Shown: piece by piece, positions 24,532 to 32,130 of the stretch
Layout of the letters: each line of letters starts with the position of its first letter
Numbering within the stretch: the first letter of the stretch is position 1
From: Woeseiaceae bacterium
GTDB taxonomy: Bacteria > Pseudomonadota > Gammaproteobacteria > Steroidobacterales > Woeseiaceae
Assembly (NCBI GenBank): GCA_028279985.1
Contig: JANQMR010000031.1
Location: forward strand, 1-35,707
Direction of reading: 5' to 3'
DNA: 35,707 bases
The notes under the pieces: model-generated
What the model was told of the DNA's origin: nothing
Seen by the model: only the letters and a program-made list of their open reading frames with translations
Database searches by the model: none
Made by a program: the position numbers and the translations under genes

Positions 24532-24667
24532 GGGGTATAGAACCGCGCCAAATCCGCTCGTCGATTCGGCGAGAACCCACCTGTCGACTTTTTTTCGATG
24601 CTTCTCAGCAGAATTCGCAGCCCCGGCGTGGGTCCAACAACCGTGAACCTGCCCGATAACGCCAAGC

Positions 24668-25642
24668 ATGCAGTATTTCAAACGACTCGCCGTGGATCGG
24701 AATGTAGGCCCCGTGCTCGACGAAATCGCCGGGTACTCGTCCGCCTGGGCCGCACAAACGGGCCGGCAACGAATCCGGGTGCAGGCCGAAGCGAACGCGA
24801 TACCGCTGCGTGGTCTCAGGCGTTCGCAGATCATGGGGCGCCGGCGCAGGGACGTGCATGAAAGTCGCTTTACGAGCTTGGCCGATCGTTTTCCGGAAAC
24901 GGTCTCGATATTGAAGGGATTCGCCAAGGAACTGGATGGCAGGCCGGGACGGGCGAAGATTGCCTTACTGCCGCCGGCCGCACAGGTGTTGCCGCATTCC
25001 GACCGCGGTCTGTACTACAAAACGCGAGACCGTTATCACTTTGTCCTCCACAGCCGGGACGGCAGCCTGTTACGCGCCGGCGACGAGGAGGTGCGGATGC
25101 AGACGGGCGAGCTGTGGTGGTTCGACAACAAGGCGATACACAGCGCGACCAACGACTCGGAGCACTCGCGTATTCACCTGATTTTCGATCTGCTCCCCAA
25201 TCAGGAAAACCCGCGGGCAACGGCGGACGGCGAATCGCCGAATCCGCGCCTGCTGCTGCAAACAACGAGGACGCAGTCTTTTGATCACGCCGCCGACGCA
25301 ATCCAGTCTGCAGTCGAGCTTTATCTGGCGATTTGCCGGACACCGACTCGCTGGCAGCAAGTACTCGTTGAAAACGACCTCGCTACCCGAGCGGAGACCA
25401 AACCGCTGGCAGTGATCGCAGAGCTCCTGTGGCCGGACGTCGGCAGGGCAAGGCGGCGCCGGCGCGAATCGGCGATCGCGTGGTCACTGGCGCAACTGGA
25501 TCTCGACGCTATCACCCCCGACCGCGTGGGCCGCGCCATCACGGAGGCAGGCGGCATCAAAGCAATCGACCGGGCATGGCGTGAGGATCGCGAGGCCCTG
25601 CTCTACGGCGGCGGGAGCGGCGTCACGGCTTGTCGTCACTGA
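24668..25642 (+). CDS. Aspartyl/asparaginyl beta-hydroxylase domain protein
   Basis: This 324-residue protein carries an Asp/Asn-beta-hydroxylase cupin in its first 180 residues. Likely Fe(II) ligands are His110, Asp112 (LPHSDRG) and His158 (FDNKAIHSA), and Arg168 is a candidate 2-oxoglutarate anchor. The last 140 residues (from about 185) form a helical region I do not recognise. Bacterial members hydroxylate peptides, free amino acids or lipids; the target here is unknown. It follows tetR by 136 bp in the same direction without a clear ribosome site. It is convergent with Rieske 2. Being next to tetR it may modify the substrate, or be incidental. Confidence 0.82.
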   Translation: MQYFKRLAVDRNVGPVLDEIAGYSSAWAAQTGRQRIRVQAEANAIPLRGLRRSQIMGRRRRDVHESRFTSLADRFPETVSILKGFAKELDGRPGRAKIALLPPAAQVLPHSDRGLYYKTRDRYHFVLHSRDGSLLRAGDEEVRMQTGELWWFDNKAIHSATNDSEHSRIHLIFDLLPNQENPRATADGESPNPRLLLQTTRTQSFDHAADAIQSAVELYLAICRTPTRWQQVLVENDLATRAETKPLAVIAELLWPDVGRARRRRRESAIAWSLAQLDLDAITPDRVGRAITEAGGIKAIDRAWREDREALLYGGGSGVTACRH

Positions 25643-25684
25643 CGCTGCCGGCATCAAACAGAGCGGTCTCGACAACGGTTCCCG

Positions 25685-25710
25685 TTTGCCGGGCCTATTT
25701 GCCGGGCCTA
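25685..25710. repeat. 13-bp perfect tandem duplication at the Rieske 2 stop
   Basis: TTTGCCGGGCCTA occurs at 25685-25697 and 25698-25710. The second copy contains the Rieske 2 stop codon (CTA on the plus strand), so the duplicated part lies just after the gene. Confidence 0.88.
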
Positions 25711-27069
25711 CTTTTCGCCGGCGATATACCGGTCCAGCTCCCTGTGAAAATGCCGCAGGCGTATCTCCTGCTCCGACCATAACGGACCTTTGAAGCCGCG
25801 CGAGCGTATGCCTTTTTGCACCACCGGCAACAGCTCGGAATCCTGGTCGAGCACCAGACCGAGGTCCGGCTTCTCGCCGTAAGGCACGAACTCCTTGTCG
25901 GGCCGAACCTCGCCGCTGACATCGGTGCCTTCGGGCAGGCCCATCCAGTCCGGGGTCTTGAAGCTCGGATCGTCCACCGAGCGGTACAGCGTGATCGTGT
26001 CGTAGAAAAACCGTTCGGGATCGGTCGGGTGCGGCATGAACTTCATCAAAAAGGCGCCTTCGGGATGCAAACCGATCTGCACGTTCGGGAAAACACCGGT
26101 CGCCCAGCTATCGGTGAGCTGGCCGTCGACGAGTCCGTCGTAACCCAGTCCCAACCGATCCGCGCGCTCACGTTTGAATGTCTGGATTGCCTTGCGAACG
26201 GTCGTCGCGTCGCCCTGGAACTCGGCCGGGTCCATGCCGGCTTCGGCAATCATGTACTCGAGCCCGGGATCGACTGTTGTCTGGTCTTTCTCCCTCGGGC
26301 TCTTCTTTGCGATCGGCACGATCATGCGGCTGCAGCCATGCGGATACAAGTCGATCTGGGTGCCAAAGTCGTCCATCACGGTGGCAGTCTGCGGATGTAC
26401 GGCATGCAGGTGATACACCTCGTAGAACGCATCGACCCCGGTTTTCCAGTTGGCGCCCCACTCGCTGACGACGTGGCGCACGGTGCGCATCTTGTCGAGC
26501 TGGTAAGCCTCCAGATAACCATCGGGCAGTCCCAGCCGCTCGGCCAGCGGCGGTGCATCGGGGTCCAGGTTGACGAAAATCAATCCGGCCTTTTCCTCGA
26601 CCTTGACCGACGTCAGTTTCGGCCGCTCCCTGATCACTCCGGGACGGAAAGTCTCCTCGTCGGTGATGGTCTTACACGCGCCGTCGAGGCCGAAGCGCCA
26701 CGAGTGAAATGTGCAGGTGAATTGCGACGTGCAACCCATGTCGTTGAGCACGAGCCGGTTACCGCGATGCGGACAGACGTTATAGAAGGCACGCACGTTC
26801 TCGTCGTCGTCCAGCGTGACGATGATCGATTCGCGGCCGATGTCGAACACGAAGTAATCACCCGGCTCCTGTAGATCGGCGCGCGGCCCGGCAATCAGCC
26901 AGGCACGAGTCCAGAGCCGCCGCCACTCCCGGTCCATGAATTCACGGCTGTAATAACGCTCCGCGTCGACCTGCCCGGTGCCGTTGTCGATGTAAGGCGC
27001 GCGGGCCTCTAGCGAGTCTTCGGGTGCGTCTGGATTGACCGGCGATGTGTATTCGAATTGCGCGGACAT
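25708..27069 (-). CDS. Rieske non-heme iron oxygenase, large subunit (Rieske 2)
   Basis: This 453-residue oxygenase has Rieske ligands Cys99, His101, Cys119 and His122 (CPHRG and CTFHSW), and the mononuclear iron motif DAFYEVYHLHAVHP (Asp213, His220, His225). GAGGT lies before the ATG. It appears more related to Rieske 1 than to Rieske 3: both end in an EQEIRLRHFHRELD or NQELRIRHFHKTID type tail. The gene is monocistronic, divergent from GST/MaoC, with operator E between. It probably catalyses a different hydroxylation of the same pathway, using the ferredoxin at 22639 (inference). Confidence 0.93.
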   Translation of the reverse strand: MSAQFEYTSPVNPDAPEDSLEARAPYIDNGTGQVDAERYYSREFMDREWRRLWTRAWLIAGPRADLQEPGDYFVFDIGRESIIVTLDDDENVRAFYNVCPHRGNRLVLNDMGCTSQFTCTFHSWRFGLDGACKTITDEETFRPGVIRERPKLTSVKVEEKAGLIFVNLDPDAPPLAERLGLPDGYLEAYQLDKMRTVRHVVSEWGANWKTGVDAFYEVYHLHAVHPQTATVMDDFGTQIDLYPHGCSRMIVPIAKKSPREKDQTTVDPGLEYMIAEAGMDPAEFQGDATTVRKAIQTFKRERADRLGLGYDGLVDGQLTDSWATGVFPNVQIGLHPEGAFLMKFMPHPTDPERFFYDTITLYRSVDDPSFKTPDWMGLPEGTDVSGEVRPDKEFVPYGEKPDLGLVLDQDSELLPVVQKGIRSRGFKGPLWSEQEIRLRHFHRELDRYIAGEK

Positions 27070-27104
27070 GGGCTACCTCGCTGGATCGTAGCGGACACGA
27101 CAGG

Positions 27105-27171
27105 ATCATACCGCCCCCACCCCAAGAAAAAAACAGGACAGCTTGCTTTTTTATATCCACGTCTATCTAAT
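27105..27171. promoter_or_regulatory. Divergent promoter with operator E (Rieske 2 / GST-MaoC)
   Basis: AAACAGGA-CA-GCTTGCTT at 27131-27148 is a regulon dyad flanked by A and T tracts. Leftward, TATGAT lies at 27110-27105, 20 bp from the operator edge, as at operators A and C. Rightward, TTGCTT (27143-27148) and TCTAAT (27166-27171) are 17 bp apart. The operator therefore covers both -35 regions. Confidence 0.62.
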
Positions 27172-27205
27172 TCGGCTTCGGATTCCAGTCGCCCGAATCG
27201 GCACC

Positions 27206-28123
27206 ATGAAACAGCTCATCCTGCACCATCACGATCCCTCGCCGTTCGCCGAAAAAATCCGCCTGGTATTCGGGCTCAAAGATCTCGAATGGTCGTCGGT
27301 GCAAGTGCCGATGGTCATGCCGAAACCGGACCTGACGGCGCTGACCGGCGGTTACCGTAAGGCGCCGGTATTACAGATCGGGGCCGACGTCTTTTGCGAC
27401 ACCTCGCTGATCGCGCGCGAACTCGAGGCGCGGTTCCCGGCCCCGAGCCTGTTTCCTGCAGGCCAGACCGGACTCGGTTATGCGCTCAGCCGCTGGAGCG
27501 ACAAAGCTTTTTTCGAGCCCGGTGCCGGCTTGTCGATGGGCGAAAACACGGACATCCCGCAGGCGGTTCTCGACGATCGCAGCAAGTTCTTCAACTTCAT
27601 GGATTTCCGCACAATGGAGTCGCAGATGCCGCACTGCTACGCGCAGTTCCAGGCGCAATGCCAGTTGCTGGAGGACGAGCTGAACGGTATCGAAACGGCG
27701 TATCTGACCGGCGAGACACCATCGTGGATCGACATCCAGGCATACTTCCCGGTCTGGATGGCCAATGCCAACATCCCGCGCGCCGTGGAATTGATGGCAC
27801 CGTTTCCGGCGATCAAAGCCTGGTCCGAACGTATGGAGGCCTTCGGCCGCGGCAGGCGTGCCGAGCTCGAGAGCCGGCATGCGCTTGCCATCGCCGCCGT
27901 GTCCGAGCCCGAGACAGGCAGCGGTGTCGAGGAGAATCCGTTTCACGACTTCGAGTCGGGCGACGACGTCGTCGTCGTACCGGACGACTACGGCTTCGAC
28001 CCGGTCCAGGGACGCTTACATACCCTCAATGCCCGCAAGATCGCCGTCGAGCGTAACGATACGAAGCTCGGCGACACGGTCGTGCACTTCCCGCGTGTCG
28101 GTTATCGCGTGGACGCCGCGTGA
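27206..28123 (+). CDS. Glutathione S-transferase family protein with C-terminal extension
   Basis: This 305-residue protein opens with a thioredoxin-like GST N-domain (LILHHHDPSPFAEKIRLVFG, then YRKAPVLQIGADVFCDTSLIARELEA). A helical C-domain extends to about 225. An extra tail of about 80 residues is rich in Asp/Val, ends FPRVGYRVDAA and looks beta-rich. Typical bacterial GSTs are near 200-230 residues, so the tail is an addition. Possible roles are glutathione conjugation, maleyl-type isomerisation or ether cleavage. It is the first gene of a rightward pair, and the stop overlaps the MaoC start (GTGA). Control by operator E is likely. Confidence 0.85.
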   Translation: MKQLILHHHDPSPFAEKIRLVFGLKDLEWSSVQVPMVMPKPDLTALTGGYRKAPVLQIGADVFCDTSLIARELEARFPAPSLFPAGQTGLGYALSRWSDKAFFEPGAGLSMGENTDIPQAVLDDRSKFFNFMDFRTMESQMPHCYAQFQAQCQLLEDELNGIETAYLTGETPSWIDIQAYFPVWMANANIPRAVELMAPFPAIKAWSERMEAFGRGRRAELESRHALAIAAVSEPETGSGVEENPFHDFESGDDVVVVPDDYGFDPVQGRLHTLNARKIAVERNDTKLGDTVVHFPRVGYRVDAA

Positions 28124-28611
28124 GCGAGCCCACCCGTTACTACGAAGACCTCGAGGTCGGCGAGACCTTTACGTCGGCGGCACGCACCGTATCGGAAGAA
28201 GAGATCGTCGAGTTCGCAAGCCGCTACGACCCGCAGTATTTTCACATGGACCCCGAGGCCGCCGAATCGCATCCACAATTCGGTGTAGTCGTTGCATCCG
28301 GTATTCACATCCTCGCCTTGTGGCGCCAGCTCGACCATCAGATTACCGGCGACGTGCGCTGGATCTGCGGCATCGAATGGAAACGACTGCGCTGGAACAA
28401 ACCGCTAAAGGCCGGCGACAGCGTCAGGGCACGCGCCGAACTGCTGAAAAAGCGGTCCTCGGCGAGCAAGGTGTCGCGAGGCATCGTCGAGTACCGCTAC
28501 TCCCTGATCAACCAGCGTGACGACGAGGTTTTCTGGTGTCTGAGCACCAATCTCGTCGAGCGGCGGCCCGGTGCCCGGCCGGCGGACGAACGAGTACCCG
28601 GTTCCGACTGA
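28120..28611 (+). CDS. MaoC-type enoyl-CoA hydratase/dehydratase
   Basis: This 163-residue single hotdog domain has the hydratase motif with Asp37 and His42 (RYDPQYFHMD) and FGVVVASGIH. R-specific enoyl-CoA hydratases add or remove water at the 2,3-position of acyl-CoAs. The start is a GTG overlapping the GST stop, so translation is coupled. The stop TGA abuts, with no gap, the stop of the convergent SDR3 gene (TGATCA). It fits a beta-oxidation-like step with the acyl-CoA dehydrogenase (34785) and thiolase (29505) of the same region. Confidence 0.9.
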   Translation: MSEPTRYYEDLEVGETFTSAARTVSEEEIVEFASRYDPQYFHMDPEAAESHPQFGVVVASGIHILALWRQLDHQITGDVRWICGIEWKRLRWNKPLKAGDSVRARAELLKKRSSASKVSRGIVEYRYSLINQRDDEVFWCLSTNLVERRPGARPADERVPGSD

Positions 28612-29499
28612 TCAAGGTTTGATATCGAAGTAATCCGGCATGCCTGCCGGCCAGACGTCACCCCATTGCTGGTTGCCGCCGTCTACCGTCAGGACTTCGC
28701 CGGTGATGAACTTCCCGGAAGCCGCACTCAGGTAAACGACGGCCTCGGCGATGTCGTAAGCATCGCCGAGACGGCGCATCGGATTCGAGTTACGGAATTC
28801 CGCGGCGTGCGATTCCTCGTACACGTTGAAACCCTCGGTCTCGATACTGCCCGGCGATACACAGTTGACGCGGATGTCCAGCGGCGCCCACTCGGTCGAT
28901 ACGGTCTTGCTCAGGTAAATGACGCCGGCGCGCGCCGCGCAGGTATGCGCAACCTGGGGCATGCCGCGGGTGACGTTGGCGACGATGTTGACGATGCTGC
29001 CGGGCAGGCCCTGTTCTTTCCAACGCCGCGCCGCACGCTGCATCATGTACCAGGTGCCGTTTAAGTTGGTGTCTATGACCGCGCGCCAGCCCTTGTCGCT
29101 GAAGTCGATTGCGGCCTGGGGGAACTGGCCGCCGCCGTTGTTGACCAGGATGTCGAGCTGACCGAAGCGTTCCCAGGTCGCGTCGATCAGCGCCTCGACG
29201 GCGTCGGGATCGCGGATGGTCATCGGTCGATAGCCGACCTCGCCGCCGACCAGCCGCTCGATTGCCGCGGCCGCGTCGGCGAGTTTGTCCTCACGCCGGC
29301 CGCAGATCATGACGCCGGCACCGAGGCGGCTCATCAGAAACGCCATGGCACGGCCCAAACCCGAACCGCCGCCCGATATCAGCGCAACCCGGCCTTCGAG
29401 CAAGTTCTCCCGAAACACCGTCGGCGCATTCGCGAGCGCTTCGTCGCTCATGCCGTACTCGCGCTCCCGCGACATTGTCGATTTTGTCAAAAGCGGCAT
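28612..29499 (-). CDS. SDR-fold protein, PECR/DECR-like, lacking YxxxK (SDR3)
   Basis: This 295-residue Rossmann protein has GGGSGLG (43-49), NNGGGQ in place of NNAG and a good C-terminal SDR tail (ITGEVLTVDGGNQQWG). At the catalytic place it reads THR-CAA-ARG style HTCAARAGV: Tyr becomes Thr186 and Lys becomes Arg190. Peroxisomal trans-2-enoyl-CoA reductase and 2,4-dienoyl-CoA reductase relatives share such a change, so it is more likely an enoyl/dienoyl-CoA reductase than an alcohol dehydrogenase. ATG 29499 has GAGGT upstream; 29475 and 29451 are later options. It is the last gene of the Rieske 3 operon, five bases after the thiolase. Confidence 0.85.
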   Translation of the reverse strand: MPLLTKSTMSREREYGMSDEALANAPTVFRENLLEGRVALISGGGSGLGRAMAFLMSRLGAGVMICGRREDKLADAAAAIERLVGGEVGYRPMTIRDPDAVEALIDATWERFGQLDILVNNGGGQFPQAAIDFSDKGWRAVIDTNLNGTWYMMQRAARRWKEQGLPGSIVNIVANVTRGMPQVAHTCAARAGVIYLSKTVSTEWAPLDIRVNCVSPGSIETEGFNVYEESHAAEFRNSNPMRRLGDAYDIAEAVVYLSAASGKFITGEVLTVDGGNQQWGDVWPAGMPDYFDIKP

Positions 29500-29504
29500 G
29501 ATGC

Positions 29505-30713
29505 CTACCTCGAAACGTCCGCGAGCCCGTAAATCGCGACACTCGCGACATTGCGACTCGGTATACCGCCCAGGTTCTGCGCAAGACCTACCGACGGCGC
29601 TTCGAGCTGCCGGTTCCCGGCGCGGCCCAGCAACTGCAGATAGATTTCGTACGCCATGCGCAAACCGCTCGCGCCGATCGGATGACCGAAACACTTGAGC
29701 CCGCCGTCGACCTGGCAGGGCAGGCTTCCGTCGCGATCGTAACGGCCGTCCAGGACGTCGTCGACTGCGCGGCCGGCTTCCGATACGCCCAGGTCCTCCA
29801 TCAACACCAGCTCGGTGATCGAAAAACAGTCGTGAACTTCGAGCAGGTCGATTTCGTTTGCCGGGTCGTCGATGCCGGCCTCGCGGTAGGCGCGTTCGGC
29901 CGCCACACGGGTGGTCATCGTGTGGCTTCCGTCCCAGCCGTCGTTGCTCAACTCGTAACCGTAGCTCGGTGAGAGTTGCAGCGCCTTGATGGCGACGATG
30001 TCCTTGCGCCCGAGGCGCCGCGCGATCTCGGGCGTCGTGACGATCGCGCAGGCCGCACCGTCGCTGACACCGCAACAGTCCAGCACGCCCAGCGGATAAG
30101 CGACCATCGGCGCGTCCAATACTTGCTCCTCGGTAATCTCGCGTCTCAGGTGTGCTTTCGGATTGTCCAGTGCATTGCGATGACTCTTGACCGAAATATG
30201 CGCCATCGCCCGTTTCAGGACTTTCATGTCCCGGCCATGTGTCGCCGCATAAGCGCTTGCGAGTTGCGCGAACGAACCCGGTGCCGTGCTGTTCGGCAGC
30301 CAAAGGTCTTCCATGGCGCCCTTGCTGCGTTCGGGCAGGCCGCCGAAACCGGTGTCCTTGAGCTTCTCCACGCCCATCGCCAGCGCAATGTCGCAGGCGC
30401 CGGCGGCAACCGCGTAAGCCGCGCCGCGCAGCGCCTCGGTGCCGGTTGCACAGAGATTCTCGACGCGGGTCACCGGCACGTTCCTGAGCTTGAGCGCCTG
30501 GCTCAGGGGCAGCCCCGATTTACCCGTGGACTGCTCCTGAAAAAACACGCCAAGCCAGGCCGCCTCGATGTCGGACTTGTCGATGCCGGCATCGGCGATC
30601 GCCTCGTCGAAAGCCTCGAGCATCAGGTCTTCCGGGCCCGAGTCCCAGCGCTCGCCGAAGCGACTGCAGCCCATGCCGATGATCGCAACCCGGTCGCGTA
30701 TCCCGCTAGCCAT
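29505..30713 (-). CDS. SCP2/lipid-transfer-type thiolase (acetyl-CoA acetyltransferase family)
   Basis: This 402-residue thiolase cleaves 3-oxoacyl-CoA or forms it in reverse. Catalytic residues are present: Cys88 (ENLCATGTEAL), His294 (VHDCFSITEL) and His344 with nearby Cys341 (KCFGHPIGASG). The HDCF form is that of the SCP2-type subfamily, common in sterol side-chain and archaeal mevalonate pathways. It overlaps the upstream HMG-CoA-synthase-like/DUF35 gene by eight bases and precedes SDR3. DUF35 proteins are known partners of this thiolase class, so a physical complex with the fusion protein is a reasonable inference. Confidence 0.92.
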   Translation of the reverse strand: MASGIRDRVAIIGMGCSRFGERWDSGPEDLMLEAFDEAIADAGIDKSDIEAAWLGVFFQEQSTGKSGLPLSQALKLRNVPVTRVENLCATGTEALRGAAYAVAAGACDIALAMGVEKLKDTGFGGLPERSKGAMEDLWLPNSTAPGSFAQLASAYAATHGRDMKVLKRAMAHISVKSHRNALDNPKAHLRREITEEQVLDAPMVAYPLGVLDCCGVSDGAACAIVTTPEIARRLGRKDIVAIKALQLSPSYGYELSNDGWDGSHTMTTRVAAERAYREAGIDDPANEIDLLEVHDCFSITELVLMEDLGVSEAGRAVDDVLDGRYDRDGSLPCQVDGGLKCFGHPIGASGLRMAYEIYLQLLGRAGNRQLEAPSVGLAQNLGGIPSRNVASVAIYGLADVSR

Positions 30714-32130
30714 CGCCGCCTCCCAGGGCCGGCGCCGGCTTCCAGAAATACCGGCGAAAACGGCGCCGGTGGTCGAAGTCCTTGATCCGGAACCGCAACG
30801 CCACCGGCATGCCGACCTCGAGCTCGCCGGGCGAGACGTCGGTGAACTCCATCATGACGTTGGCGCCGTCGCCGAAGCCGACGTTGCCGAATATCAGCGG
30901 CGGATTCGGCGTAAACGCGAGCCAGTCCTCGGTGAACGAGCGCACCGTGCCGGGCAGCGCCGACATGCGCTGCGGCGTTTGCGAATCTTCGGCGCCACAT
31001 TCGACACAGACCCGGCTCGGCGGAAACTGCAGGGTGCCGCAGGCTCGACACCGGCCGCCGACGAAACCGGTGATCGCTTCGTGTTTGCGCCAGAACGCGG
31101 CCTGTGCGGTGCGATTGTCGCGCTCGGCACGGATACCCTCTTCGAGCTCGAGCAGGCGGCGCAGGGTCAGATAACGGGCATAGTTGGTTTCCTCCGCGCC
31201 GGCGTCGGCCTGCGCGGCCAGGCCGTTTTGCGCTGCCGGCGCGGTCAGCTCGAGGACGATGACGTCGATACCCTGACCGATGCTGACCAGCGCAATGGTC
31301 TCGCCCGCTTGCGCCTGTTCGAACGCATGCCGCAACAGCAACAGCGGCTGGGCCGCGGCGCAATAGCCGATGCGAGCCGACAGCGTGGCGCCGAGATCGT
31401 CTTGCCCTAGCGACTTCGCGATCGCCTTCGCCAGCGCAGGCGGCGCCGACACGACCAGCCGGTCGGCATGGTCCGCGATGCCGGCCTGCGCCATCGCGGC
31501 GGCATGCGTCTCGGCGGTTTGTCGTCGATAACCCGCGTCGCGGGTCCAGCGTGCCTCCAGCGTGTAACTGAAACGCTCGCCGGCGGCACGATAGTGATCG
31601 ACGAAGTCCTGATGCCGGCTTGCGCTGCCGCGGAGGATGGCCATCGGCGTACCGGTGCCGACGCGGATCGCGGCCGCAGCGTGTCCCAGGGTCGCTTCGC
31701 CGACGCTTGCGGGTTTGCTGTCCACGCAGTCGGACGCCACGATCAGGCAGGACTGTCCGGCTTCGAGCGCGCGAAGCAAGGCGCTGCTCGCCGCTCGCAA
31801 GCTGCCGCCGCTGTCGGTCAGGCCTGCCGTCTCGGGTAAACCCAGCGCCTCTCGCAGAACGCCGACATTGCTGCGATCGGCGTACGGCAACGAAGTCGAC
31901 GCCAGCTCGACCCGCGAGAGGGGATCGGCGCCGTCGATGCAGCTTCGCGCAGCTTCGACCGCCATCGTCAAGGCGTCCTCGTCCCAACTACCGAAACTGC
32001 GGCTAGTACCGGCCGTGGACTTGAGCGACGGGTCGAACCAGCCGTGTGTTTCGGCGACGAGCTCGCCGGTCAGGCGGCCCCGGGGCACGTAACTGCCCGA
32101 ACTCAGGATGCCGAAACCGGATTCGCTCAT
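30706..32130 (-). CDS. HMG-CoA-synthase-like domain fused to DUF35 zinc-ribbon/OB-fold
   Basis: This is a 474-residue fusion. Residues 1-300 have the HMG-CoA-synthase/KAS III-like thiolase fold (ILSSGSYVPRGRL, ALTMAVEAARSCI, PLLLLRHAFEQAQAGETIALVSIGQGID). Residues 355-465 are a DUF35 module: zinc ribbon Cys361, Cys364, Cys375, Cys378, then an OB-fold. The nucleophilic Cys of HMG-CoA synthase is replaced by Gly108 (TDSGGSLRAA), and the catalytic His region reads VVSAPP. It may therefore be a scaffold or acyl-CoA binder rather than a synthase. In archaea thiolase, DUF35 and HMG-CoA synthase form one complex; here two of these parts are fused and the thiolase gene overlaps. The start overlaps Rieske 3 (ATGA). 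Confidence 0.88.
   Translation of the reverse strand: MSESGFGILSSGSYVPRGRLTGELVAETHGWFDPSLKSTAGTSRSFGSWDEDALTMAVEAARSCIDGADPLSRVELASTSLPYADRSNVGVLREALGLPETAGLTDSGGSLRAASSALLRALEAGQSCLIVASDCVDSKPASVGEATLGHAAAAIRVGTGTPMAILRGSASRHQDFVDHYRAAGERFSYTLEARWTRDAGYRRQTAETHAAAMAQAGIADHADRLVVSAPPALAKAIAKSLGQDDLGATLSARIGYCAAAQPLLLLRHAFEQAQAGETIALVSIGQGIDVIVLELTAPAAQNGLAAQADAGAEETNYARYLTLRRLLELEEGIRAERDNRTAQAAFWRKHEAITGFVGGRCRACGTLQFPPSRVCVECGAEDSQTPQRMSALPGTVRSFTEDWLAFTPNPPLIFGNVGFGDGANVMMEFTDVSPGELEVGMPVALRFRIKDFDHRRRFRRYFWKPAPALGGGDG

Noticed and set aside
24555..24593. Terminator of tetR ending in T7 at 24589-24595
   Set aside because: The stem before the T-run is weak (about six pairs with a G-T) and about 14 bases away.
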